64,000 nt of DNA, taken from contig OZ024936.1 in the NCBI GenBank assembly GCA_964017235.1, forward strand, positions 30,092,040-30,156,039. Direction: 5' to 3'. Below are positions 11,101 through 21,743 of the stretch, one piece after another. A model generated the notes under the pieces. The model made no database searches. It was not told the origin of the DNA and was given only the letters and a program-made list of their open reading frames with translations. Each line of letters starts with the position of its first letter. Position 1 is the stretch's first letter. The translations under genes and the position numbers were made by a program. The stretch is from Sabellastarte sp. h YS-2021. Taxonomy: Eukaryota; Annelida; Polychaeta; Sabellida; Sabellidae.

Positions 11101-14100
11101 AATATTGAAATATCACATTTATTCATTTTTAGGTAAATAAAAGTAAGTTGCACTGTTTTTCATTTGAAAAATATCCACTGAGTGATCCCAAGGATATATT
11201 TTGGAGGGTTTCACCTGTCACAGCTTGCGATTTCCCAAGTTAAAAACTTTTATCAACACATTCCGAGTATGTTTCTCTCTTACCACGATAATTTAAATTA
11301 CACATGACTAGTTTAAATAGTATTACGTTAATTTACATCAATGAATATGATTTCTATGTTTTATTTCATATAATAAAACTTTATGGACAGCAAAAAAAAG
11401 TGGAAGAACTACACTATGTAATAAAACCCACAAGTGACTTTACAAAGTGAACCGTATATATTCATCTGCCTTGCTTTACAGAAAATTAGAACTAATTTTC
11501 ATTATCACCAAGAAAGGAGTTGTAACTATTTCACAAAGCATATAAACACCATACTGTCATTGAAATACTTTTGGTTTCGGATTAAAAAAACATTTCATAT
11601 GACAAAATAACACAGCAATACTTCTATTTTGAAGGATCCGCCTTGAAAATGGGAACATAAAACACTTGGCAGAGACAGAACTCATTAAAACATTTAAAGT
11701 AATTGTTTAACACTTTAAAAAAATCTTATACCAGTGCTTTTTAACTAGAAATAGGACGCCCTGTTGATAGTAGATGCGAATAGAAACAGGATAGCATAGA
11801 AGAAAACACATTATCATGTGTAATGTCCACCCCATGAACCTTTTGCCAAGATTGTACAGTAGTCTTACAAGACCCTGTTTCATTTGTAAAATATATCAAT
11901 GATGCTTAAATATTTATTAGTGTAGATGTAAATTATTTCAGCTTCATGCCTTTTTGCATTGGTTGGGTCGAAAATTTCGACGAAATCGCTCTATCTCGCA
12001 CGGTTAAGGAGATAGAAGCAAATTTGTGTTTTGCCATTTTTGGCCAAAATTCGAAAATTCAAAATGGCCGCCATTTTTGGGGAGGGGAAAATTTTTTGAA
12101 AATTGCAAAGAGTACATTCGTTAGATACCCTGTGGGTCGAAAATTTCGACGAAATCGCTCTATCTCGCACGGTTAAGGAGATAGAAGCAAATTTGTGTTT
12201 TGCCATTTTTGGCCAAAATTCGAAAATTCAAAATGGCCGCCATTTTTTTTGGGGGGGGGAAATTTTTTGAAAATTGCAAAGATTACATTCGCTAGATACC
12301 CTGTGGGTCGAAAATTTCGACGAAATCACTCTATCTCACACGGTTAAGGAGATAGAAGCAAACTTGTGTTTTGCCATTTTTGGCCAAAATTTGAAAATTC
12401 AAAATGGCCGCCATTTTTGGGGAGGGGAAATTTTTTTGAAAATTGCAGAGTACATTCCTTAGATACCCTGTGGGTCGAAAATTTCGACGAAATCGCTCTA
12501 TCTCGCACGGTTAAAGAGATAGAAGCAAATTTGTGTTTTGCCATTTTTGGCCAAAATTCGAAAATTCAAAATGGCTGCCATTTTTGGGGAGGGGAAAATT
12601 TTTGGAAAATTGCAAACAGTACATTCCTTAGATACCCTATGGGTCGAAAATTTCGACGAAATCGCTCTATCTCGCACGGTTTAGGAGATATGAGCACATT
12701 TGCCTTTTTCAGTATTAAAAATAGCTAATTACTCATTTATTTAATTAATTACTCACTAATCTATGAAGCATATTCCCCCCAAAAGCAATCCCATACAAGC
12801 TATTAACCCAATGAACCTCCATACCAAATTTCAGAAAGCTAGGCTTAATAGCATTCCTTAAAATGTCTGGAAACCAAAGAGCTACTCAAAAGTAGCAAAG
12901 TAGCTATTACTCAGTTAGCTATAGAGCTATCATCACCAAAAGCAATCCCATACAAGCTATTAACCCAATAAACCTGCAGGCCAAATTTGGTAAAGATAGG
13001 ATAAGAACTGTTGCCTAAAATGTCTGGAAACCAAGTGGGACGCCGGACGGCGGAAAAAGCAAAAATAATATGTCCACCCCCCAGTGGGGTGGACATAATT
13101 AAATTTAACCATACCCCTCCTCCGACCGCCCTTACAATGTTTGTGACTGAAACTAAGGTACCTACTTCTGGTCCTTGTGATTCAACTGAGCAGAGTTCTG
13201 TAAAGAAATCAACTCACTTAGATCGAATCTCCTGTATGTCTTTCAGTGCATTTTGTAGCTGTGTTAACCCAGTCTTCACCCCATCCAACTGCGACTGTAT
13301 AGAGGTTTTTAACATGGCTTCCACTGAGGACTACAAAAGGTGAGATACAGTAAAAAAAATTTTCCTCAATTAAGGCTGCACTGAATCATTGATTACTTGT
13401 CAAGAACGCAATTCAGCTCAAAACTCGAGTCAGAGTAAGTGAACTGATTCTTTGATAGTAACTAAAATTAAGAAATAAACTAGAGGATCGCTCGCAAAAA
13501 AAAAAGATAATGTTTTTGCATAGCAAAAACAAAGCGTCCCGAAAAGGCTATAAAGGTGAGTGCTAAAGTATTAAGAAAATGCTTCGTTTCTAGCCTTATA
13601 CTGTTGTGGCAACCAAAGTCAGCGCAGTCTGCTCTATCTAGCACGGTTTTCAAGATATAAGCATTTTTGTGTTTTGCAAAAAATAAAAAAATTAAAAATG
13701 TCCGCTATATTTGGTGAGACAAAAATATTTTGAAAATTGGCATGGCTACTCTGCAGAGATACCCAGCAGGTCCAAAATTTTGTTGAGTTCGCTCCATATA
13801 GCACGGTTTTCGAGATATAAGCATTTTTGTGTTTTGCAAAAACTTTGAAAATTCAAAATGGCCACCATTTTTGGGGAGACAAAAATTTTTGTCAAGACCA
13901 CTGCCGCGGTGTGTATCTCCCGCCGAGCATTAAAGCAGAAGAAATAGCTTTTCCGAGATATTCACAATTTTTCATTTTCGTGTGTGAAAGCTCTTCCAAA
14001 AGTAGGTGAATGAGTTATTTGAGAAAAATTGGCTATCTGCAATACTATTAAGAGATAATTCACATTTACTCATTTTGAGTAGGTGAATAATTATCTATGG

Positions 14101-17100
14101 GTCTGAAACTTCACCAAGTGAAAGCTCTCCCAAAAGTAGGTGAATGAGTTATTTGAGAAAAATTGGCTATCCGCAATACTTTTAGAGATAATTCACATTT
14201 ACTCATTTTGAGTAGGTGAGTAATTAGCTATGGGTCTGAAACTTCACCATGTGAAAGCTCTCCCACAAGTAGATGAATGAGTATTTGATAAAAATTGGGT
14301 ATCCACAATACTTTTACAGATAATTAGCATTTACTCATTTTGAGTAGGTGAATAAATAGCTATGGGTCTGAAACTTCACAGAGTGAAAGCTCTCCCAAAA
14401 GTAGGTGAATGAGTTATTTGAGAAAAATTGGCTATCTGCAATACTTTTAGAGATAATTCGCATTTACTCATTTTGAGTAGGTGAGTAATTAGCTATGGGT
14501 GTGAAACTTCACCAAGTGAAAGCTCTCCCAAAAGTAGGTGAATGAGTTATTTGAGAAAAATTGGCTATCTGCAATACTTTTAGAGATAATTCGCATTTAC
14601 TCATTTTGAGTAGGTGAGTAATTAGCTATGGGTGTGAAACTTCACCAAGTGAAAGCTCTCCCAAAAGTAGGTGAATGAGTTATTTGAGAAAAATTGGCTA
14701 TCTGCAATACTTTTAGAGATAATTCGCATTTACTCATTTTGAGTAGGTGAGTAATTAGCTATGGGTGTGAAACTTCACCAAGTGAAAGCTCTCCCAAAAG
14801 TAGGTGAATGAGTTATTTGAGAAAAATTGGCTATCTGCAATACTTTTAGAGATAATTCGCATTTACTCATTTTGAGTAGGTGAGTAATTAGCTATGGGTG
14901 TGAAACTTCACCAAGTGAAAGCTCTCCCAAAAGTAGGTGAATGAGTTATTTGAGAAAAATTGGCTATCTGCAATACTTTTAGAGATAATTCGCATTTACT
15001 CATTTTGAGTAGGTGAGTAATTAGCTATGGGTGTGAAACTTCACCAAGTGAAAGCTCTCCCAAAAGTAGGTGAATGAGTTATTTGAGAAAAATTGGCTAT
15101 CTGCAATACTTTTAGAGATAATTCGCATTTACTCATTTTGAGTAGGTGAGTAATTAGCTATGGGTGTGAAACTTCACCAAGTGAAAGCTCTCCCAAAAGT
15201 AGGTGAATGAGTTATTTGAGAAAAATTGGCTATCTGCAATACTTTTAGAGATAATTCGCATTTACTCATTTTGAGTAGGTGAGTAATTAGCTATGGGTGT
15301 GAAACTTCACCAAGTGAAAGCTCTCCCAAAAGTAGGTGAATGAGTTATTTGAGAAAAATTGGCTATCTGCAATACTTTTAGAGATAATTCGCATTTACTC
15401 ATTTTGAGTAGGTGAGTAATTAGCTATGGGTCTGAAACTTCACCAAGTGAAAGCTCTCCCAAAAGTAGGTGAATGATTAATTTGAGAAAAATTGGCTATC
15501 TACAATACTTTTAGAGATAATTCGCATTTACTCATTTTGAGTAGGTGAGTAATTAGCTATGGGTCTGAAACTTCACCAAGTGAAAGCTCTCCCAAAAGTA
15601 GGTGAATGATTTATTTGAGAAAAATTGGCTATCTGCAATATTTTTAGAGATAATTCGCATTTACTCATTTTGAGTAGGTGAGTAATTAGCTATGGGTCTG
15701 AAACTTCACCATGTGAAAGCTCTCCCACAAGTAGATGAATGAGTTATTTGATAAAAATTGGGTATCCGCAATACTTTTACAGATAATTAGCATTTACTCA
15801 TTTTGAGTAGGTAAATAATTAGCTATGGGTCTGAAACTTCACCATGTGAAAGCTCTCCCAAAAGTAGGTGAATGAGTTATTTGAGAAAAATTGGCTATCT
15901 GCAATACTTTTAGAGATAATTCGCATTTACTCATTTTCAGTAGGTGAGTAATTAGCTATGGGTCTGAAACTTCACAGAGTGAAAGCTCTCCCAAAAGTAG
16001 GTGAATGAGTTATTTGAGAAAAATTGGCTATCTGCAATACTTTTAGAGATAATTCGCATTTACTCATTTTGAGTAGGTGAGTAATTAGCTATGGGTCTGA
16101 AACTTCACCAAGTGAAAGCTCTCCCAAAAGTAGGCGAATGATTAATTTGACAAAAATTGGCTATCTGCAATACTTTTAGAGATAATTCGCATTTACTCAT
16201 TTTGAGTAGGTGAGTAATTAGCTATGGGTCTGAAACTTCACCAAGTGAAAGCTCTCCCAAAAGTAGGTGAATGAGTTATTTGAGAAAAATTGGCTGTCTG
16301 CAATACTTTTAGAGATAATTCGGATTTACTCATTTTGAGTAGGTGAGTAATTAGCTATGGGTGTGAAACTTCACCAAGTGAAAGCTCTCCCAAAAGTAGG
16401 TGAATGAGTTATTTGAGAAAAATTGGCTATCTGCAATACTTTTAGAGATAATTCGCATTTACTCATTTTGAGTAGGTGAGTAATTAGCTATGGGTGTGAC
16501 ACTTCACCAAGTGAAAGCTCTCCCAAAAGTAGGTGAATGAGTTATTTGAGAAAAATTGGCTATCTGCAATACTTTTAGAGATAATTCGCATTTACTCATT
16601 TTGAGTAGGTGAGTAATTAGCTATGGGTGTGAAACTTCACCAAGTGAAAGCTCTCCCAAAAGTAGGTGAATGAGTTATTTGAGAAAAATTGGCTATCTGC
16701 AATACTTTTAGAGATAATTCGCATTTACTCATTTTGAGTAGGTGAGTAATTAGCTATGGGTGTGAAACTTCACCAAGTGAAAGCTCTCCCAAAAGTAGGT
16801 GAATGATTAATTTGAGAAAAATTGGCTATCTACAATACTTTTAGAGATAATTCGCATTTACTCATTTTGAGTAGGTGAGTAATTAGCTATGGGTCTGAAA
16901 CTTCACCAAGTGAAAGCTCTCCCAAAAGTAGGTGAATGATTTATTTGAGAAAAATTGGCTATCTGCAATATTTTTAGAGATAATTCGCATTTACTCATTT
17001 TGAGTAGGTGAGTAATTAGCTATGGGTCTGAAACTTCACCATGTGAAAGCTCTCCCACAAGTAGATGAATGAGTTATTTGATAAAAATTGGGTATCCGCA

Positions 17101-20100
17101 ATACTTTTACAGATAATTAGCATTTACTCATTTTGAGTAGGTAAATAATTAGCTATGGGTCTGAAACTTCACCATGTGAAAGCTCTCCCAAAAGTAGGTG
17201 AATGAGTTATTTGAGAAAAATTGGCTATCTGCAATACTTTTAGAGATAATTCGCATTTACTCATTTTCAGTAGGTGAGTAATTAGCTATGGGTCTGAAAC
17301 TTCACAGAGTGAAAGCTCTCCCAAAAGTAGGTGAATGAGTTATTTGAGAAAAATTGGCTATCTGCAATACTTTTAGAGATAATTCGCATTTACTCATTTT
17401 GAGTAGGTGAGTAATTAGCTATGGGTCTGAAACTTCACCAAGTGAAAGCTCTCCCAAAAGTAGGCGAATGATTAATTTGACAAAAATTGGCTATCTGCAA
17501 TACTTTTAGAGATAATTCGCATTTACTCATTTTGAGTAGGTGAGTAATTAGCTATGGGTCTGGAACTTCACCAAGTGAAAGCTCTCCCAAAAGTAGGTGA
17601 ATGAGTTATTTGAGAAAAATTGGCTGTCTGCAATACTTTTAGAGATAATTCGCATTTACTCATTTTGAGTAGGTGAGTAAAATGGCCGCCATTTTTGGCA
17701 AGATAAAATTTTTTTGAAAATTGGCATGGCTACTCTGCAGATATACCCTGTGGATCAAAAATTTCGTCGAAATCGCTCTATCTTGCAGGGTTTTTGAGAT
17801 ATAAGCATTTTTGTGTTTTGCAATTTTTGCGAAAAATTCGAAAATTCAAAATGGCCGCCATTTTTGGCGAGACAAAAATTTTTTCAAAATTGGGATAACT
17901 ACTCTGCAGAGATACCCTGTGGGTCAAAAATTTCGTCGAAATCGCTCTATCTAGCACGGTTTTCGAGATATAAGCATTTTTGTGTTTTGCAATTTTTACG
18001 AAAATTTCGAAAATTCAAAATGGCCGCCATTTTTGGCGAGACAAAAATTTTTTGAAAATTGGGAAAAGTACTCTGCAGAGATACCCTGTGGGTCAAAAAT
18101 TTTGTTGAAATTGCTCTATCTAGCACGGTTTTTGAGATATAAGCATTTTTGTGTTTTGCAATTTTTGCGAAAATTTCGAAAATTCAAAATGGCCGCCATT
18201 TTGGACGAGAGAAAAATTTTTTGAAAATTGGGAAAACTACTCCGCAGAGATACCCTGTGGGTCAAAAATTTCATCGAAATCGCTCTATCTAGCACGGTTT
18301 TCGAGATATAAGCATTTTTGTGTTCTGCAATTTTTACGAAAATTTCGAAAATTCAAAATGGCCGCCATTTTTGGCGAGACAAAAATTTTTTGAAAATTGG
18401 GAAAAGTACTCCGCAGAGATACCCTGCGGGTCAAAAATTTTGTCGAAATTGCTCTATCTAGCACGGTTTTTGAGATATAAGCATTTTTGTGTTTTGCAAT
18501 TTTTGCGAAAATTTCGAAAATTCAAAATGGCCGCCATTTTGGACGAGAGAAAAATTTTTTGAAAATTGGGAAAACTACTCCGCAGAGATACCCTGCGGGT
18601 CAAAAATTTTGTCGAAATCGCTCTATCTAGCACGATATAAGCATTTTTGTGTTTTCCTTATTTGGAAAATTCGTAATGATTAATTAATCATTAATTACTC
18701 GGCCATTTCTTGACCAATCAATGCCAAAATCTAATGATTTCCAGATTTTAATAGAATGAATGTATTTGCCAAGTTTCAGGTGAATTGATAAAATTGCTTT
18801 CAAGTTATCATCCGGACAAGCTTCCCCATCGAAAAAAGACATTTTTGGTCATGTGACCTCTCTGATTGGTTGAAATGTCACTGCAGCATATTCAAAAAAA
18901 TTCCCCAAGGCTACTGCCTAAACCTGCCAAATTTGAAAAGAATCCGCCTAACGGTTACAGAGTTATAAGGAAAACAAAATGCGGAGCCGGCGGAGCCGGC
19001 GGAGCCGCCGGAGCCGGCGGAGCCGGCGGAGCCTGAAGCTCTCCCATACACAAACAAGCGTCCCTTGCGGGACGCTTAATTACATATTTTAATTTGATTT
19101 TGGTTGAATAAATGATTATTTCATGAAATTATTTTTCCACTTTGTACTATTTCCGTTTTAATTAATTTTCTCTTTTGCAAATTTTTATTTTATGCTATAA
19201 TGACGTTATTGGCCAGAATTTTAATGCAACATATTTTGAAGACACCTAAAATTTCACTATGTAAACAGGAACCAAATAATCAATCGGCTAGTATAGGTCA
19301 TCTTTCCTATATTTTGCACTTAATAGGTCTTATTCCCATAACTGAATCAGTGATAAACATCCTTTCATGTTTTATGCATTACAGCCATTTCATAATTTAT
19401 AATATATCAAAATATCAAGCAGTTTAGTTCATGGGTGATAATATAGGAATTAACCATGGCAAAGTCAGTTTTTTCCAAAGTGAGGAATCGAGGCACATTT
19501 TCCAGATCCCTTTTGCCTTAACATTAGTGTGCCAGAAGAGATAGATTTTGTTTTGATAATAGAACGTTAATTTAGATTATAGGCATTTAACTATAACACA
19601 ACATTGATCAGTCAAAACCCAAAAACTAGCCAAAAAAATCAAACAATATCTAGTGAACCAAGTATGGGCTTTTCCAAGTGTTGCTTCTGCCCCATTTACA
19701 CTACAGGCGGAACATCCCGTGGTGAGAAGTTTTTCTCGGCGGCAGGACCACCTCCAGGTTGCCCAATTTCATCCCAGTTGTTCCACACTACAGCCGGACG
19801 TCTTTTAACCGTCAATAACAGTAGAATGACAGTACTACAAATGTTGGTCACAGTGAAGCAACCTCAACTCACTTTCTGCAGCCATCGGATGAACACGTGG
19901 TGAAATGACCAATACCTTAACTCACCTTATGTCGCCGTATTACACCGGAGGACGACCGAATCACAACCGTATGTACACTGTGGACCACACCTTTGGTTAC
20001 CTTAGTAAGAAATTCCTATGCACATGCACGAAATCGTCTGCGCATGCTCACGGTACCGAAATTAGATGTAAAAATTTGAAACTTCTGGAAACAGCCGAGG

Positions 20101-21247
20101 GACTGGCAAGGTAATGGATGGTTCACCACTATGGTGAACTGTTTCACCTTTAATGGATAGTGGAAACACATTCATGAAGTTATAAAATTTGAATTTTGGT
20201 ATAGCAGAAGTCCGGATAATATTGAATCAGAAAGTGCTGTATCAACTACCAATTTTTTTTTTTGCAACATGGGAGGGATCAAGTTATAGCAATGATCAAT
20301 CTGATGGATAAATTGCAAAAATTGTCACTTGTCAATATGTTAAATATGGTATCAAGGAAATCTCTGTTGTTGTTATTTAGTGAATTATGAGACAAATTTG
20401 TAATTTTTGAAAAAAATAATAATTCAGTTATTTAACCCGAAACTTAAGTAAATTTTTTGTTCCGGATTAATTTTGAGGGCTGAAGTTTTTTTATACGAGT
20501 ACAGCCTGGCAAAAGGGAACAGGTGATTACATTTTGGGCAAGATCTGGAGCATATTCTGGGTTAAAAAAATCCCCAATTTTTTAGAAACATACCCTGGTG
20601 GAGGTGTGTACTGAGTGAAATCTATGAGTGCTTTCTGGATATTAATGAAGTCAACACATCAACCACAGAAAATGAATATTTGCAACATAAAGCCACACAT
20701 TAGTGCTTCAGAAGTAAAGAAACTAGTAGTGAAACACTAAAATAAATTTGGTCCATACCTTTTTCTTTGATACCCTTTTCCTGATGTGTTCGACCTTCTC
20801 AAGTTGGTCTGGTCTCTAAAATATTAAGTACGTGTTATTAATTATAGTTAGACTGAAGTATCTTTTATGAACATTAGATACCCTTAACAAAAATGTTTGT
20901 TTCTCCACTTCCCAACAGTGGGGATGACAGGTTCCTATTTCATCGTAAGTTTACACAAACATAGATCTTTTTAAACCACAGACAACTGTCCAGATCACTG
21001 GACCGTACAAGTATATCCAACTTATTTTTGGAAAAATAAAACAAAAATAAAGTCAAAAGCTAGCTTTGTCTGAAATACACCAATGACTGGCACAAATTAA
21101 CTTTCATTGGTCAAAAAATTAATTGATTATAAAATACTCTACCTGTAAAATATTAGCCACATGCTTTCTGGCATTTGCCTTTGCCTCCATTTCCAACTGT
21201 GCAAATTCCAGTTCTGGACTAATCTGCTGACCCTTAGTGTTTGCCAT
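8103..21247 (-). CDS. EXOC3: Exocyst complex component 3 (Sec6), first six coding exons
   Basis: Subunit of the exocyst, the complex that tethers secretory vesicles to the plasma membrane before fusion. Six exons join in consistent phase: 21143-21247, 20759-20815, 13218-13330, 10300-10390, 9586-9692 and 8103-8184, giving residues 1-185 of a protein usually near 750 residues. The product matches the Sec6 N-terminal helical region: [33 protein letters not shown], then [20 protein letters not shown] and [15 protein letters not shown]. All junctions are GT-AG. Start: the ATG at 21247 opens a 35-residue first exon that reaches the conserved RPDQL segment directly. The rest of the gene lies past the left edge. 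Introns hold four mobile elements in whole or part (1-1244, 1733-8068, 11743-13098, 13478-19078), and exon 3 sits between two related ones. No disruption of coding sequence is seen, so the gene is probably functional. Confidence 0.93.
8720..9200. repeat. About 148-bp tandem repeat, 3.3 copies, in EXOC3 intron 5
   Basis: taagcacttttaag recurs near 8735, 8884 and 9031, with a diverged copy near 9177 (spacings 149, 147, 146). Each unit also carries catttgaccttgaag, aaggtcaaatct, atgatttcct and aggaccaat. Copies differ at many positions. The unit length resembles the cores of the Helentron-like elements, but no terminal hairpin was found. Confidence 0.8.
9586..9692 (-). CDS. EXOC3: EXOC3 exon 5
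   Basis: Codes for [20 protein letters not shown] through GKLLHAHK plus TG of the next codon. Acceptor TATTACAG, donor GTATTA. This is the most strongly conserved block of Sec6 visible here. Confidence 0.95.
10300..10390 (-). CDS. EXOC3: EXOC3 exon 4
   Basis: Begins with one base completing Asn, then [15 protein letters not shown], and ends at ENSRHSQ before GTAAAA. Acceptor TATGTAG. The HSQ|LGAAV junction with exon 5 matches the conserved Sec6 sequence. Confidence 0.92.
10447..10770. mobile_element. Possible pogo/Tigger-type DNA transposon remnant
   Basis: The start cagtagaacacctattatcc, followed by two more copies of the attatccga motif, resembles the end of pogo/Tigger elements, which carry repeated ATTATCCG motifs. 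A diverged inverted match (gtggtcatccgaaaccac) occurs near 10755. No transposase reading frame was found. The identification rests only on terminal motifs and is tentative. Confidence 0.35.
10829..11000 (+). repeat. Dispersed repeat (tctgccaag / gatgaaattttcagg family), copy 1
   Basis: Contains tctgccaagaaggatatggt, tttgtttgtctgtttgcaag, gatgaaattttcaggaaatt and ggtggtgatctggatcactg in that order. The same motifs in the same order occur at 50049-50340 and, more loosely, at 43505-43870. Non-coding interspersed element of unknown class. Confidence 0.6.
11743..13098 (+). mobile_element. Helentron-like element C (169-bp core, own hairpin end)
   Basis: Starts at aactagaaatagg, comparable to the aactagagg start of the elements at 13478 and 24294. 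A 5' subterminal copy of atgtccacccc lies at 11823-11833, and the 3' end is a hairpin made of that sequence and its complement (13070-13096), so the ends are asymmetric inverted repeats as in Helentrons. The centre holds about 4.4 copies of a 169-bp monomer (11960-12700). The tail contains two copies of aaaagcaatcccatacaagc (near 12781 and 12938). It lies in EXOC3 intron 3. No protein is encoded, so it is non-autonomous. Confidence 0.75.
11960..12705. repeat. 169-bp tandem repeat inside element C (about 4.4 copies)
   Basis: gggtcgaaaatttcgacgaa recurs at 11965, 12134, 12305, 12472 and 12641 (spacings 169, 171, 167, 169). Each unit includes gctctatctcgcacggtt and aaaatggccgccattttt. The same monomer family, in diverged form, makes up the arrays at 13600-13910, 17680-18655, 24440-24780 and 25877-26320. 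Confidence 0.95.
13218..13330 (-). CDS. EXOC3: EXOC3 exon 3
   Basis: Starts at SSVEAM after TTTTGTAG and ends at QEIRS plus two bases before GTGAGT. It lies between the terminal hairpin of one Helentron-like element (ends about 13098) and the start of the next (about 13478), leaving roughly 120-150 bp of intron on each side. Confidence 0.93.
13600..13910. repeat. Two 169-type monomers at the 5' side of element A
   Basis: tagcacggttttcaagatat near 13638 and tagcacggttttcgagatat near 13800, each followed by aagcatttttgtgttttgca and a ggccaccattttt-type segment. Spacing is 166 bp. Matches 24440-24780 closely. Confidence 0.85.
13985..17680. repeat. 133-bp tandem repeat array, 28 copies
   Basis: The motif gtgaaagctctccc recurs from 13987 to 17578, a distance of 3591 bp, exactly 27 x 133. 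Each unit contains ccaaaagtaggtgaatga, aaaaattggctatctgcaat, tttactcattttgagtaggt and tagctatgggt. Many neighbouring copies are identical. The last copy is cut at about 17680, where 169-bp monomers begin. A higher-order repeat of 10 monomers (1330 bp) is present (see findings). Confidence 0.97.
17680..18655. repeat. 169-bp tandem repeat array at the 3' side of element A
   Basis: aaaatggccgccattttt recurs at 169-bp spacing (five repeat frames begin at 17813, 17982, 18151, 18320 and 18489). Units carry ctgcagagataccctgtggg, ttcgtcgaaatcgctctatc and aagcatttttgtgttttgca. Alternate copies share variants (ttttggacgag versus tttttggcgag), indicating a two-monomer higher-order unit of 338 bp. The 80-codon frames across it are repeat artefacts. 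Confidence 0.96.
18978..19035. repeat. ggagccggc microsatellite in the tail of element A
   Basis: About six imperfect copies of a 9-bp unit (gcggagccg). The element at 24294-26700 has only about two copies at the same place, so this tract expanded after the copies diverged. Confidence 0.85.
19688..20150. mobile_element. MITE family M, copy 1 (right end lost)
   Basis: Begins ccccatttacactacaggcg and shares, in order, agaagtttttctcggcggca, ccacctcc-aggttgcc and the later stretch with ttcataggcacatgc-like and gaggtggaaatttt-like motifs with copies at 46039-46562, 51018-51515 and 52313-52818. The complementary terminal repeat is not evident on the right. No coding capacity. It lies in EXOC3 intron 2. 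Confidence 0.65.
20759..20815 (-). CDS. EXOC3: EXOC3 exon 2
   Basis: 57-bp exon coding for 19 residues, [19 protein letters not shown], preceded by TTTTAG and followed by GTATGG. Closely matches the Sec6 RPDQLDKVEQ segment. Confidence 0.93.
21143..21247 (-). CDS. EXOC3: EXOC3 exon 1 (coding part)
   Basis: Encodes residues 1-35, from [10 protein letters not shown] to VANILQ. Donor GTAGAG follows in phase 0. The N-terminal residues are not conserved with vertebrate Sec6; the helix preceding RPDQL is. Confidence 0.88.
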
Positions 21248-21743
21248 AATTCAGAACTACAGGGGAATACAATTAACCTTTTTTTAGACAATGCAATTAT
21301 AACAGACACTTCACACGTAGAACAAAATACTCAAGGCAATACTTTGACATTTATCATTAATTTATTATAGTTTGATGTTTACAGAATATTTTTTTCTCAC
21401 AGTCTTAATACATAATGTTAATTTAACATAAATCACCATTAGCCACATATGAATTTTATATACATTTGTGAACAAATGTCAAGCAGTTGTGCAACTGTAC
21501 ATAGAACAAGACCACTATGGGACTAGTGGCAGTTATATCCCATCAGGTTTTCCTATTTCCTGCATTTGTATGGTATAAAAATATTCAAGTAAAAAATATG
21601 AATGAAATTCATCCACAAATATTAAATGTTAGCCATTTTAGCAGGAAACTTACGTTGCTATTATAAAATGATTTATATAATTTTAAGGTTTCCATAAAGT
21701 GTACATCTTCATGGGGCGTTACTTTACCCACATGTCAAATAAG

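Larger units (their letters stand above)
13478..19078 (+). mobile_element. Helentron-like composite element A (5.6 kb)
   Basis: Runs from aactagaggatcgctcgc to the hairpin aagcgtccc/gggacgctt at 19056-19077. The stem sequence aagcgtccc also appears once near the 5' end (13532-13540), giving asymmetric inverted ends. Order: 5' end, two 169-type monomers, 28 copies of a 133-bp monomer, about 5.7 further 169-bp monomers, a unique tail with catgtgacctctctgattgg, a ggagccggc microsatellite, then the hairpin. No transposase is present. The same layout recurs at 24294-26700, which establishes the element boundaries. It lies in EXOC3 intron 2, opposite to the gene's direction. Confidence 0.85.

Noticed and set aside
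13985..17680. CRISPR-like array
   Set aside because: The units are contiguous 133-bp tandem repeats without unique spacers, in an animal genome. The same applies to the 37-, 45-, 157- and 169-bp arrays.
17813..18683. Series of 80-codon open frames
   Set aside because: They recur every 169 bp and are the same stretch of the tandem repeat read again; there is no independent coding evidence.
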